A DNA stretch of 64,000 bases from an uncultured Collinsella sp. (GTDB taxonomy: Bacteria > Actinomycetota > Coriobacteriia > Coriobacteriales > Coriobacteriaceae): NCBI GenBank assembly GCA_958451615.1, contig CAUDQR010000003.1, positions 91,236 through 155,235 on the forward strand, in the 5' to 3' direction. Position 1 is the stretch's first letter. Every line of letters begins with the position of its first letter. The notes below the pieces were generated by a model. It saw only the letters and a list, made by a program, of their open reading frames with translations. It did no database searches and had not been told where the DNA came from. Below, in pieces: positions 9,223 to 17,811 of the stretch. Made by a program: the position numbers and the translations under genes.

Positions 9223-10293
9223 CTACACCGGGCACGCCACTGTGGGCAAGCCTCGTCGCTCGTCAAAGCCAAAGACGATATTGGCGCATTGGACTGCTTG
9301 GCCCGCAGCGCCCTTGCACAGATTGTCGATGGCGCCCGTCGCCACCAGCACGCCCGCGCGCTTGTTGAGCGCGAGGCCAATCTGGGCGGCGTTGGTGCCG
9401 ACGACCGAAGCCGTCTTGGGCTGCTGGCCGGCGTCGAGCACGCGCACAAAGGTGCGTCCAGCGTAGAACTGCTTGTAATAGTCGACAACATCCTCAAGAG
9501 CCAACGTGTCGAGAGCCTGCGGCGCGAGCGGCAGCGTCACCGTGGAGAGCAGACCACGCTTGAGCGGTGCCAGGTGCGGGGTAAAGACGACGCGATCGGT
9601 CAGGCCCAAGATCTGCTCGATTTCGGGCGTGTGGCGATGCTTGCCCACGCCGTAGGCCTCCAAGTTCTCGTCGGCGCTGCAAAAATGGGTGCGGGCGTTG
9701 CAGGACTTACCGGCGCCCGTCACGCCGCTAATGGCATCGACAATCACGGGGCCGTTCTCGGCCACCCAGCCCGCGCGCACGGCGGGCGCGGCGGCAAGGC
9801 TCGTTGCGGTGGGATAGCAACCGGCGCAAGCGACCAGCACGGGTTTGCCGTCGGCATGGTCGGATGCGGCGGTCTCCAAGTCTTGGCAGAACAGCTCGGG
9901 CAGACCGAAGGCACGGGTCTTGAGCAGCTCGGGGCTCGTATGCTCGGCGGCATACCAAGCCTCAAAAACGGACGCGTCGTTCAGGCGGTAGTCGGCCGAG
10001 AGGTCAATGCAGGAGACGCCCGATGCAAGCAGCGCGGGCACCTGTACCATGGCAGCCGTATGCGGCACGGCAAGAAAAACCGCATCGCAGCTCTTGAGCT
10101 CGGGGGCGTCATGCGTCGTAAAGACAAGATCGCTTACGCCGGTGAAGCTCGGGTACACCGCGGACAGCGGCTGGCCGGCATCGGCGTTGGACGTAATGGC
10201 AGCAAGTTCAAACTCGGGATGACCGAGGACGAGGCGAATGAGCTCGGCTCCGGCATATCCAGCCGCGCCGACGATTCCAACCTTCAAAGACAT
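9223..10293 (-). CDS. argC: N-acetyl-gamma-glutamyl-phosphate reductase
   Basis: A 356-residue NADPH-dependent reductase, first gene of argCJBD. The N-terminal Rossmann motif is GIVGAAGYAGAELIR (6-20); the catalytic cysteine is Cys159 in ACAGCYPTA; GAGKS follows in the substrate region. AAGGAG lies 6 nt before the ATG. An inverted repeat with TGAATA half-sites lies about 90-120 bp upstream and is a good ArgR-site candidate. argF, argG and argH are not in this window. Confidence 0.93.
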   Translation of the reverse strand: MSLKVGIVGAAGYAGAELIRLVLGHPEFELAAITSNADAGQPLSAVYPSFTGVSDLVFTTHDAPELKSCDAVFLAVPHTAAMVQVPALLASGVSCIDLSADYRLNDASVFEAWYAAEHTSPELLKTRAFGLPELFCQDLETAASDHADGKPVLVACAGCYPTATSLAAAPAVRAGWVAENGPVIVDAISGVTGAGKSCNARTHFCSADENLEAYGVGKHRHTPEIEQILGLTDRVVFTPHLAPLKRGLLSTVTLPLAPQALDTLALEDVVDYYKQFYAGRTFVRVLDAGQQPKTASVVGTNAAQIGLALNKRAGVLVATGAIDNLCKGAAGQAVQCANIVFGFDERRGLPTVACPV

Positions 10294-10378
10294 ATCAGAC
10301 TCCTTGTCTGCGATTTATGCACCGATGCGCATTTCGCAGCGGTCGTTATGAAGTGGGTTGAAACTTTAGCACCAAAAG

Positions 10379-10415
10379 ATGCATGAATACGTAAATGGCT
10401 TGCATATTCATGCAT
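10379..10415 (-). promoter_or_regulatory. Putative ArgR operator pair (ARG box) upstream of argC
   Basis: Perfect 11-bp arms ATGCATGAATA (10379-10389) and TATTCATGCAT (10405-10415), 15 bp apart, about 86 bp before the argC start. TGAAT/ATTCA half-sites are the hallmark of ARG boxes. The assignment to ArgR is inference; no argR gene lies in the window. Confidence 0.55.
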
Positions 10416-10459
10416 TGAAACATTCCCGACACATTCGCTTGAAGGAATTGACAAATGGA

Positions 10460-10513
10460 GCGGGCCCCGTATTGACCGGCGCTCCTAACGGCGCCGGGCA
10501 ATACGGGGCCCGC
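10460..10513. repeat. Long GC-rich inverted repeat between argC and the oxidase-like genes
   Basis: Perfect 15-bp arms GCGGGCCCCGTATTG (10460-10474) and CAATACGGGGCCCGC (10499-10513) with a further hairpin (CGGCGC..GCGCCG) inside. No T run follows on either strand, so it may be a structural end of the riboflavin-linked operon or an upstream insulator of arg rather than a classical terminator. Confidence 0.6.
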
Positions 10514-10551
10514 CCATGCGAAAACCAAGTTGTTAGGATGAGCCAGCCTGG

Positions 10552-10962
10552 CTAGAGCTCGACCGGTACCCATTCGTCGTGATTGCAGATAAACGCCTCG
10601 GGATCCTCGACGCTAAAGAAGACGAGTGCGGGGTCGTTAGGCCCCTCATAGTGCTCGCTCAAGCGCTCAAGATGTTTCCATCCTGCCTCGCGCATATCGG
10701 GAGCGGCCTGGTCATCCAAGCCGGCGCGCCCGCGCAAGATGAGCCAGCCATGGCCCGGCCACCAACTCGTGGCCTCAAAGCGCTGATTTTGCAGCAGCTC
10801 CTGCCACACATCCTTGGTGCGCGCCGTCACAAACCACAGCTTGCCGTCCTGAATCTGAGCAAACGAAAATGGGCGTACATGTGGCTGCCCGTCCACGCTC
10901 GTCGCCAAGTACCACGCCGGCACCGACGTCAGATACTCCAAAACCGTATTCAATCCGTCCAC
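10552..10962 (-). CDS. FMN-binding split-barrel protein (pyridoxamine 5'-phosphate oxidase family)
   Basis: A 136-residue single-domain split barrel. VPAWYLATSVDGQPHVRPF at the N-terminus and DGKLWFVTARTKDVWQEL are typical of small flavin-binding oxidoreductases of this family; substrates are generally unknown. GTG start with GGAGG 4 nt upstream. It is a paralogue of the gene just upstream (same PAWYLAT..PRVRPFSFA pattern), 44 bp away. Both follow EcfT on the same strand, so FMN-riboswitch control of these flavoproteins is plausible. Confidence 0.75.
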   Translation of the reverse strand: MDGLNTVLEYLTSVPAWYLATSVDGQPHVRPFSFAQIQDGKLWFVTARTKDVWQELLQNQRFEATSWWPGHGWLILRGRAGLDDQAAPDMREAGWKHLERLSEHYEGPNDPALVFFSVEDPEAFICNHDEWVPVEL

Positions 10963-11006
10963 GTTTCCTCCTGTACTAGCCAGTTTGAGAGCCTGGTTTG
11001 TGTGAG

Positions 11007-11453
11007 CTAGAGCTCCAGGCGCTCCTCGCTGCCGTCGATATCACAGAAGCGCGCGGCAATGTTGCGGACCGAAAAGAAAGCAAGGCGGCCGTCGTTGGCA
11101 CTCTCGTGTTCCTCGCCGATGCCCACCATGTGCTTAAACCCCGCTTGACGCACCTTGTCGCTCGCAACCGCGTCGTCCTCAAGTACGGCCTCGCCGGTCA
11201 ACACGATCCAACATTCTCCCGGCTTCCAGCCCGAGAGCTCAAACTTGGGATTCGCACTCAGCTCCGCCCACACGTCCTTATCGCGCGACGTGCAAAACCA
11301 CAGCTTACCGTCATCGACCATGGCAAACGAAAACGGCCTCACGCGAGGCTGATGCCCGTCGGCCACATCGGTCGTGGCCAGATACCACGCCGGAATGCGC
11401 CTGAGATACGAACAGGCGCGCTCAAGCTGAGCCGTGCGGTCGTTGTCGGTCAT
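11007..11453 (-). CDS. FMN-binding split-barrel protein, paralogue of its neighbour
   Basis: A 148-residue protein of the pyridoxamine 5'-phosphate oxidase-like superfamily, clearly related to the 136-residue neighbour (PAWYLATTDVADGHQPRVRPF, then DGKLWFCTSRDKDVWAEL and a Trp-rich GWKPGECWIVLTG strand). It most likely binds FMN at the dimer interface. It starts only 30 bp after ecfT ends, with GGAAAGGGG before the ATG, so it looks like gene 4 of the ribU operon. Tandem duplication is the simplest origin of the pair. Confidence 0.75.
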   Translation of the reverse strand: MTDNDRTAQLERACSYLRRIPAWYLATTDVADGHQPRVRPFSFAMVDDGKLWFCTSRDKDVWAELSANPKFELSGWKPGECWIVLTGEAVLEDDAVASDKVRQAGFKHMVGIGEEHESANDGRLAFFSVRNIAARFCDIDGSEERLEL

Positions 11454-11483
11454 GGGGACCCCTTTCCTGCGCTCGAATCGCGC

Positions 11484-12284
11484 CTAAACAACTTGAAGAT
11501 TGATGACGATGACGCAGATGAGCAGCAACGCCGTCACCACCACCGCCAACGCATCGCCGCGGCCAAATGTAAGCGCATGCAGACGCGTGCGGCCCTGCTC
11601 GCCATGATAGCAACGGGCATCCATGGCGGCCGAAAGCGTCTCGGCATGACGGAACACGCCCGTGAACAGTGGAATCGCCACACTGCCGAGCATACGAACG
11701 CCGCCGAGTGGGCCTCCCGTCACGCGCGCGCCGCGGCTCGCCTGCGCATCGGCCGTCTGTTTCATCTCGGTGGCAAACTGCGGCATAAAGCGCAGCGCGA
11801 TACCCATAATCATGCCGAGCTCGTGCGCAGGAAGTCCCACACGCGCAAACGGCGCGAGCAGGCGCTCAAAGCCCGCGGTGAGGTCGAGCGTCGGTGTGGT
11901 GAGCGTAATGGCGCTCATGCCGGCCATCATCAGGGTCAGGCGACACGCCATAAAGGCGGCAGAACGCAGTGAGCCCTCGCTTATCTGCAGAAAGCCGAGC
12001 TGCCACAGGATGCGCCCACTCTGATCGGTAAACAAGTTGAGCACCGCGACCACGACGACGATTGCCAGCAGCGGCGCCATCGACGACAGAACGCGACGAG
12101 CCGGCACCCGGGACACGACATAGATCAGCACAACGAAAATTGCGACAGGGGCCAGTCCGCGGAAGCCGCCGACGGTCAGCGTCGTGATTAAAAACACAAA
12201 GCCCAGGAGCAGCTTGGTGCGCGGATCCAGGCGATGGATCGCACTATCGCCGGGATAGTAGCTGCCAAACGAAAACGCCTCCAT
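11484..12284 (-). CDS. ecfT: ECF transporter transmembrane subunit EcfT
   Basis: A 266-residue membrane protein that couples the EcfA ATPases to a vitamin-binding S component. Several hydrophobic segments are seen (about 27-45, 55-70, 110-130, 240-262). The coupling helices carry ASRGARVTGG and DARCYHGEQGRTRLH, corresponding to the two short Ala-Arg-Gly-type motifs that contact the ATPase; the second is degenerate (ARC for ARG). Its ATG overlaps the stop of the fused ATPase (TAATG), so the two are translationally coupled. Confidence 0.9.
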   Translation of the reverse strand: MEAFSFGSYYPGDSAIHRLDPRTKLLLGFVFLITTLTVGGFRGLAPVAIFVVLIYVVSRVPARRVLSSMAPLLAIVVVVAVLNLFTDQSGRILWQLGFLQISEGSLRSAAFMACRLTLMMAGMSAITLTTPTLDLTAGFERLLAPFARVGLPAHELGMIMGIALRFMPQFATEMKQTADAQASRGARVTGGPLGGVRMLGSVAIPLFTGVFRHAETLSAAMDARCYHGEQGRTRLHALTFGRGDALAVVVTALLLICVIVINLQVV

Positions 12285-14188
12285 TAGCAGCCCTCCTCTC
12301 GCGCGACCGTCTTGGATTTAGCAATGTCCGCGACGTTAGAAGGACCGTCCGAGCGACCGATCAGCAAATCTGCCAGCTCGTCGGCCAGCGACTCAACCGT
12401 ATAGAGCCCGCCGCAACGCAGCGGCACGCCCGCCTCCGCGAGCGCCAACGCCATGCGCTGAGCAGCAGGTACGCCCAAGCCGATCGACTTGAGCTCATCG
12501 GCATGCGCAAACACCTGCGCGGGGGTTCCCTCGGCAAACACCGCACCTTCGTTCATTACGACGATACGGTCGCAGCAATTGGCCAGGTCATCCATGCTGT
12601 GTGAAACCATGACAACGGTCAGGCCCTCGTCATGAAAACGGCCAATGAGCTCCAGGAAATCCCTGCGAGCCGCCGGATCGAGACCTGCCATGGGCTCATC
12701 GAGTACCAGCACCTCGGGCTCCATAGCGAGCACGCCGGCAAACGCCACACGCCGCTGCTGTCCGCCCGAGAGTTCAAAGGGGCTCTTGTCACCTATCGTG
12801 GCAAGGTCGAGGCCCACGCGTGCGAGCGATGACGCAACGCGGCGCGCGACCTCGTCTTGCGACAGGCCAAGGTTGCGCGGACCAAATGCCACGTCCTGCA
12901 CCACGGTCTCGGCAAACAGCTGACGCTCTGGATACTGAAACACCACGCCGACCTTTGCCTTAACCGCGGCGGCATCCTTCTTTTGCGACAGGTCGAGCCC
13001 CAGTGCGCAAACGCTCCCCTCCTGCGGGCGGATTAGCCCGTTGAGGTGCTGAACCAGCGTGGATTTACCCGAACCGGTATGGCCCGCCAAGCCCAGGAAC
13101 TCGCCGCGACGCACCGTCAAAGACACGTCGTGAAGTGCCCACGGACTGCTGGGGTCGTTTCCCCAGAGAGCCTGTTTGTTCGATTTGCCCGCAGTGACCG
13201 AGCGCTTATGCCAGCGACGGCGCTCGCGTGGACTGAGCGAATAGCTGTACGAAACATGGGATAGCTCGATGACGGGCTCCGACGCGTTGTCCTCGTTGTC
13301 TGCCGAAACAATGCCGTCAGCGATTTCCAACTGGGACGCGGAAGGCTGCCCCGCAGTGCCCGCCTCACTTCGCTCGGTATAGGCCTGCGCAACCTCGGCG
13401 ACCATATCTGCCTCGCGCACCTGCGCATGAACGGGCACGCCCTTCGCACGAAGTGCCATGCCCAAGCAGCACGACGCCGGCATATCCAGGTTGAGCCCCA
13501 CGAGCCCATCTGCCCGCGTCAGAATCTCCTCGGGCGTACCGAGCATGGCAACGCGCCCCGCCCGAAACACCGCGACACGATCGGCCTCGGCGGCCTCTTC
13601 CATAAAGTGCGTAATCATCACTATGGTCATGCCGCGATCGTGCAACGCGCGGCAAGCCTTCATGAGGCCCTTGCGTCCACGCGGATCGAGCATCGAAGAA
13701 GCCTCGTCCAAGATGAGCACGCGCGGTTCCATGGCGAGCACACCGGCAAGCGCCACGCGCTGCTTTTGACCACCCGAAAGTGCATGGGTCTCATGGCGCT
13801 CAAAGCCCACCAGCCCCACGCCCTTCAGCGCCTCGCGTACACGCTGCGCAATTTGTGCCGATGGCACGCCAAGGTTTTCGGGACCAAACGCAACGTCATC
13901 TTCGACAAGCGTTGCCACCAGCTGGTCGTCGGGATTCTGGAACACCATGCCCGCGGTCGAACGAATGTCGTAAACCAGCTCGGGGTCGGACGCGTCCATG
14001 CCGTTGATGCGTACCGTGCCCGCATCGGGCTGCAACAGTGCATTCAGATGCTTGGCAAACGTCGACTTACCCGACCCATTGCCACCGAGGATGCAGAAAA
14101 ACTCCCCGTCCTCGATGTTCAGATCGATGCCATCGAGCGCCGGTGTGGCACCGTCATAACTAAAGGAAACGCCCCGACACTCAATCAT
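12284..14188 (-). CDS. ecfA: Fused double ECF ATPase (EcfA1-EcfA2 in one chain)
   Basis: A 634-residue protein with two complete ABC ATPase domains in tandem. First: Walker A GGNGSGKS (35-42), Q-loop FQNPDDQ, signature LSGGQKQR (137-144), Walker B VLILDEASSMLDP. Second: Walker A GHTGSGKS (369-376), Q-loop FQYPERQ, signature LSGGQQRR, Walker B VLVLDEPMAGLDP. A charged linker of about 70 residues (250-320) joins them. Most ECF systems encode these as two genes. It overlaps ribU by 4 bp (ATGA) and ecfT by 1-3 bp. Confidence 0.92.
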   Translation of the reverse strand: MIECRGVSFSYDGATPALDGIDLNIEDGEFFCILGGNGSGKSTFAKHLNALLQPDAGTVRINGMDASDPELVYDIRSTAGMVFQNPDDQLVATLVEDDVAFGPENLGVPSAQIAQRVREALKGVGLVGFERHETHALSGGQKQRVALAGVLAMEPRVLILDEASSMLDPRGRKGLMKACRALHDRGMTIVMITHFMEEAAEADRVAVFRAGRVAMLGTPEEILTRADGLVGLNLDMPASCCLGMALRAKGVPVHAQVREADMVAEVAQAYTERSEAGTAGQPSASQLEIADGIVSADNEDNASEPVIELSHVSYSYSLSPRERRRWHKRSVTAGKSNKQALWGNDPSSPWALHDVSLTVRRGEFLGLAGHTGSGKSTLVQHLNGLIRPQEGSVCALGLDLSQKKDAAAVKAKVGVVFQYPERQLFAETVVQDVAFGPRNLGLSQDEVARRVASSLARVGLDLATIGDKSPFELSGGQQRRVAFAGVLAMEPEVLVLDEPMAGLDPAARRDFLELIGRFHDEGLTVVMVSHSMDDLANCCDRIVVMNEGAVFAEGTPAQVFAHADELKSIGLGVPAAQRMALALAEAGVPLRCGGLYTVESLADELADLLIGRSDGPSNVADIAKSKTVAREEGC

Positions 14189-14775
14189 GCGCGGCCTTTG
14201 ACCTGGTCCTTCTTGGGCGTGATGAGATTAGAGACCGCCTTGTACACCGCCAGCGTCAACACCGAGTTAAGCACGGTCTTGATAAGGTTGAACGGCAGCA
14301 CGGCAGGAATCATAAGCGGGGCGATCACATCGACCGAGCCATACCAGAACCATACGCCAATGGTAAGGTTTGCGACCATAGACAACGCCGTAGCGGCAAT
14401 GACGCCGAGCACCAGGCCAATCACGGCACCCTTATAGGTATGCATCTTCTGGTAGACGATAGCCGCGGGCAGAATGTAGCCCAGCGTGGCAACCAGGTTC
14501 ATAAGCGCGCCGACCCAGTCACCCGTGGTGAGCGCATGGATAACGATCGCCATGGCGGCAACAGCAGTGCCGGCACCAGGACCATACGCAAACCCGCACA
14601 CCATCGCCGGCACCAGCGACGGGTCATACGTCAAAAACGGCGCCGAGGGAAGAATGGGCAGCTGCACATACATAAACAGGGCGCCCAAGGCGCACATCAG
14701 CGCCATGGTAACGAGCTGTTTGGTGCTCCACCTATTCGTGTTCTCAAAATGGATATGCTGCGACTGTTCAGACAT
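14185..14775 (-). CDS. ribU: Riboflavin ECF transporter substrate-binding component
   Basis: A 196-residue S component with about six membrane helices. The short motif FLTYDPSLVPAMVCGFAYGP is of the RibU type, and the FMN riboswitch directly upstream supports riboflavin/FMN as the ligand. The start MSEQSQH is preferred over a GTG nine bases upstream because AGGTG lies at the right distance. It heads a tight operon with ecfA and ecfT, so the whole transporter, not only the S component, is under flavin control. Confidence 0.87.
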   Translation of the reverse strand: MSEQSQHIHFENTNRWSTKQLVTMALMCALGALFMYVQLPILPSAPFLTYDPSLVPAMVCGFAYGPGAGTAVAAMAIVIHALTTGDWVGALMNLVATLGYILPAAIVYQKMHTYKGAVIGLVLGVIAATALSMVANLTIGVWFWYGSVDVIAPLMIPAVLPFNLIKTVLNSVLTLAVYKAVSNLITPKKDQVKGRA

Positions 14776-14787
14776 TAAGATCACCTG

Positions 14788-14972
14788 CCTCTTTCATCCG
14801 GACTCTAACCGTTGGTACTGGAATCTCACCAGTTCAGCCGGCATGCGAACCAACACACGCTCGGGTCGCGGACTCATCGGCTCGGTCGCAGACGCCTCGC
14901 CTGCTCCGCGGCACCCCTTTGGCACCGCCCGATTTACCGCCAGTGGGGAATTCCACCCCGCCCTGAAACAGC
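14788..14972 (-). ncRNA. FMN riboswitch (RFN element)
   Basis: On the minus strand the leader begins CAGGGCGGGGTGGAATTCCC, continues CCACTGGCGGTAAATCGGGC and ends with CCAGTACCAACGGTTAGAGT then CCGGATGAAAGAGG. These are the conserved pieces of the RFN element: GGGCGGGGTG start, GGCGGTAAA strand, ACGGTTAGAGTCCGGATG strand and the GAAAGAGG end. It sits 13 bp before the ribU start, so it likely acts at translation initiation or by early termination. Confidence 0.88.
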
Positions 14973-14979
14973 ACTTGCA

Positions 14980-15007
14980 AGTGTAGCACGAGCGAGTATT
15001 CGCGCAA
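14980..15007 (-). promoter_or_regulatory. Promoter of the riboswitch-ribU operon
   Basis: Minus-strand TTGCGC (15002-15007), 16-bp spacer, TACACT (14980-14985); predicted start point falls a few bases before the first conserved riboswitch stem. Confidence 0.5.
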
Positions 15008-15175
15008 GTATGCCGAGGGTAATTTGTGGCGGGGACCAGTTGTCGCAACAACCACGTCTCCCACTCACCCCAAAGCGGTGCGCTTTTCGCGGCTTTGCCG
15101 CGAAACAGCAACCGGGACGTGTATCCCCCACAACCACGTCCTTCTCCGCCCGCCGACCTCAAGGCCGTAAACGCA
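15008..15175. other. Intergenic stretch with a small hairpin, no gene
   Basis: Between the ribU promoter and the groEL-side palindrome. TTTCGCGGC and GCCGCGAAA form a perfect 9-bp hairpin with a 3-nt loop at 15085-15105. GACGTGGTTGT occurs twice on the minus strand (near 15050 and 15130). No credible reading frame with a ribosome site. Confidence 0.4.
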
Positions 15176-15322
15176 GGGAATCCGGGGGCGTGACGGGGTT
15201 TCTCTCCGGAACATTCCGTCACTGACGCAAAGAGGCTCCGCAGCGCGAAGCGCGATGCGGAGCCTCTTTGCATGTCCGAGGACGTTCCGGAGAGAAACCC
15301 CCGTCACGCCCTGCGGATTCCC
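15176..15322. repeat. 147-bp nested palindrome downstream of groEL
   Basis: Outer arms of 37 and 39 bp (15176-15212 and 15284-15322) are complementary but for two extra bases; they share GTGACGGGG and TTTCTCTCCGGAAC. An inner perfect 16-bp pair GCAAAGAGGCTCCGCA / TGCGGAGCCTCTTTGC (15227-15242, 15256-15271) closes on GCGCGAAGCGC. It lies 27 bp after groEL and may serve as its terminator, although no T run ends the outer stem. Confidence 0.85.
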
Positions 15323-15348
15323 GGTGGGAGTTCTAGACCTTGTCGGCC

Positions 15349-17064
<1,716 letters not shown>

Positions 17065-17082
17065 TCAGAGATTCTGACGAGA

Positions 17083-17376
17083 CTAGGCCTCGACGACGGC
17101 GTAGATGTCGTCGGCGCGCATCAGCAGATACTTCTCGCCGTCGACCTTGACCTCGTTGCCACCGAACTTACCGTAGATGACAACGTCACCGACCTTGACG
17201 TCCATGGGGATGCGCTCACCCTTGTCGTTGACCTTGCCGGCGCCAACGGCAACGATGGTGCCGCGCTGCGGCTTCTCCTGAGCGTTACTGGCGATATACA
17301 GACCAGAAGCGGTCTTCTGCTCGGCCTCGTCGGGCTTGACCAGAACACGATCTGCAAGCGGCTTCAAAGACGACAT
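17083..17376 (-). CDS. groES: Co-chaperonin GroES (Hsp10)
   Basis: A 97-residue GroES. LKPLADRVLVKPDEAEQKTA at the N-terminus and the mobile loop SGLYIASNAQEKPQRG are typical; the C-terminal half has GDVVIYGKFGGNEVKVDGEKYL. AAGGAGGAG precedes the ATG. It caps the GroEL ring. The leader carries neither a CIRCE (TTAGCACTC) nor a HAIR-type repeat that I could find, so heat-shock control must use another element, perhaps the AT-rich dyad upstream. Confidence 0.97.
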   Translation of the reverse strand: MSSLKPLADRVLVKPDEAEQKTASGLYIASNAQEKPQRGTIVAVGAGKVNDKGERIPMDVKVGDVVIYGKFGGNEVKVDGEKYLLMRADDIYAVVEA

Positions 17377-17482
17377 GCTTGTCTCCTCCTTTTTGGGCCG
17401 CGCGGTTATACCACGCGAATTAACCCTTTTTGTTTGCGTACGCGTTGAATGGTACCCACGAATGGCGGGTTATACAACACGG

Positions 17483-17509
17483 AGTCAAAAAATCTTATTT
17501 TTTGGCACT
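17483..17509. promoter_or_regulatory. AT-rich dyad in the groES leader region
   Basis: AGTCAAAAAAT, CTT, ATTTTTTGGCACT: nearly symmetric arms about 107 bp upstream of groES. It could be a regulator site or a terminator end; it does not match CIRCE. Confidence 0.35.
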
Positions 17510-17545
17510 TAGATTTTCTGAATGCCGGGGGATAACTTAGCGGTT

Positions 17546-17690
17546 GCTCCCGTGTGGCGCCGGAGGGGCGGGGCATAAGGTTTCCTGCTCGGGCAGTCCT
17601 GCTCGCACGAAGGCCACATTAAGTGGCCTTCGGCTCGTGCGGAACTCGCGATAAACCTTATGCCCCGCCCCTCCGGCGCCACACGGGAGC
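17546..17690. repeat. 145-bp palindrome with perfect 38-bp arms upstream of groES
   Basis: Arms 17546-17583 and 17653-17690 are exactly complementary (beginning GCTCCCGTGTGGCGCCGGAG). Inside, CGAAGGCCAC and GTGGCCTTCG make a 10-bp hairpin around ATTAA. It lies between groES and the amidohydrolase gene. The rest of the 17377-17811 gap holds no gene. Confidence 0.9.
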
Positions 17691-17811
17691 TGAGTCAACG
17701 TTATCGGGCCCGGTATTCAGAAAAGTCAGTGCAGCAAAATGGCGATGCAGATGGTGCGAACAAGAAAGGGGCACGTTGCTGAAACGTGCCCCTTATAGGT
17801 GGGGTATGGGG

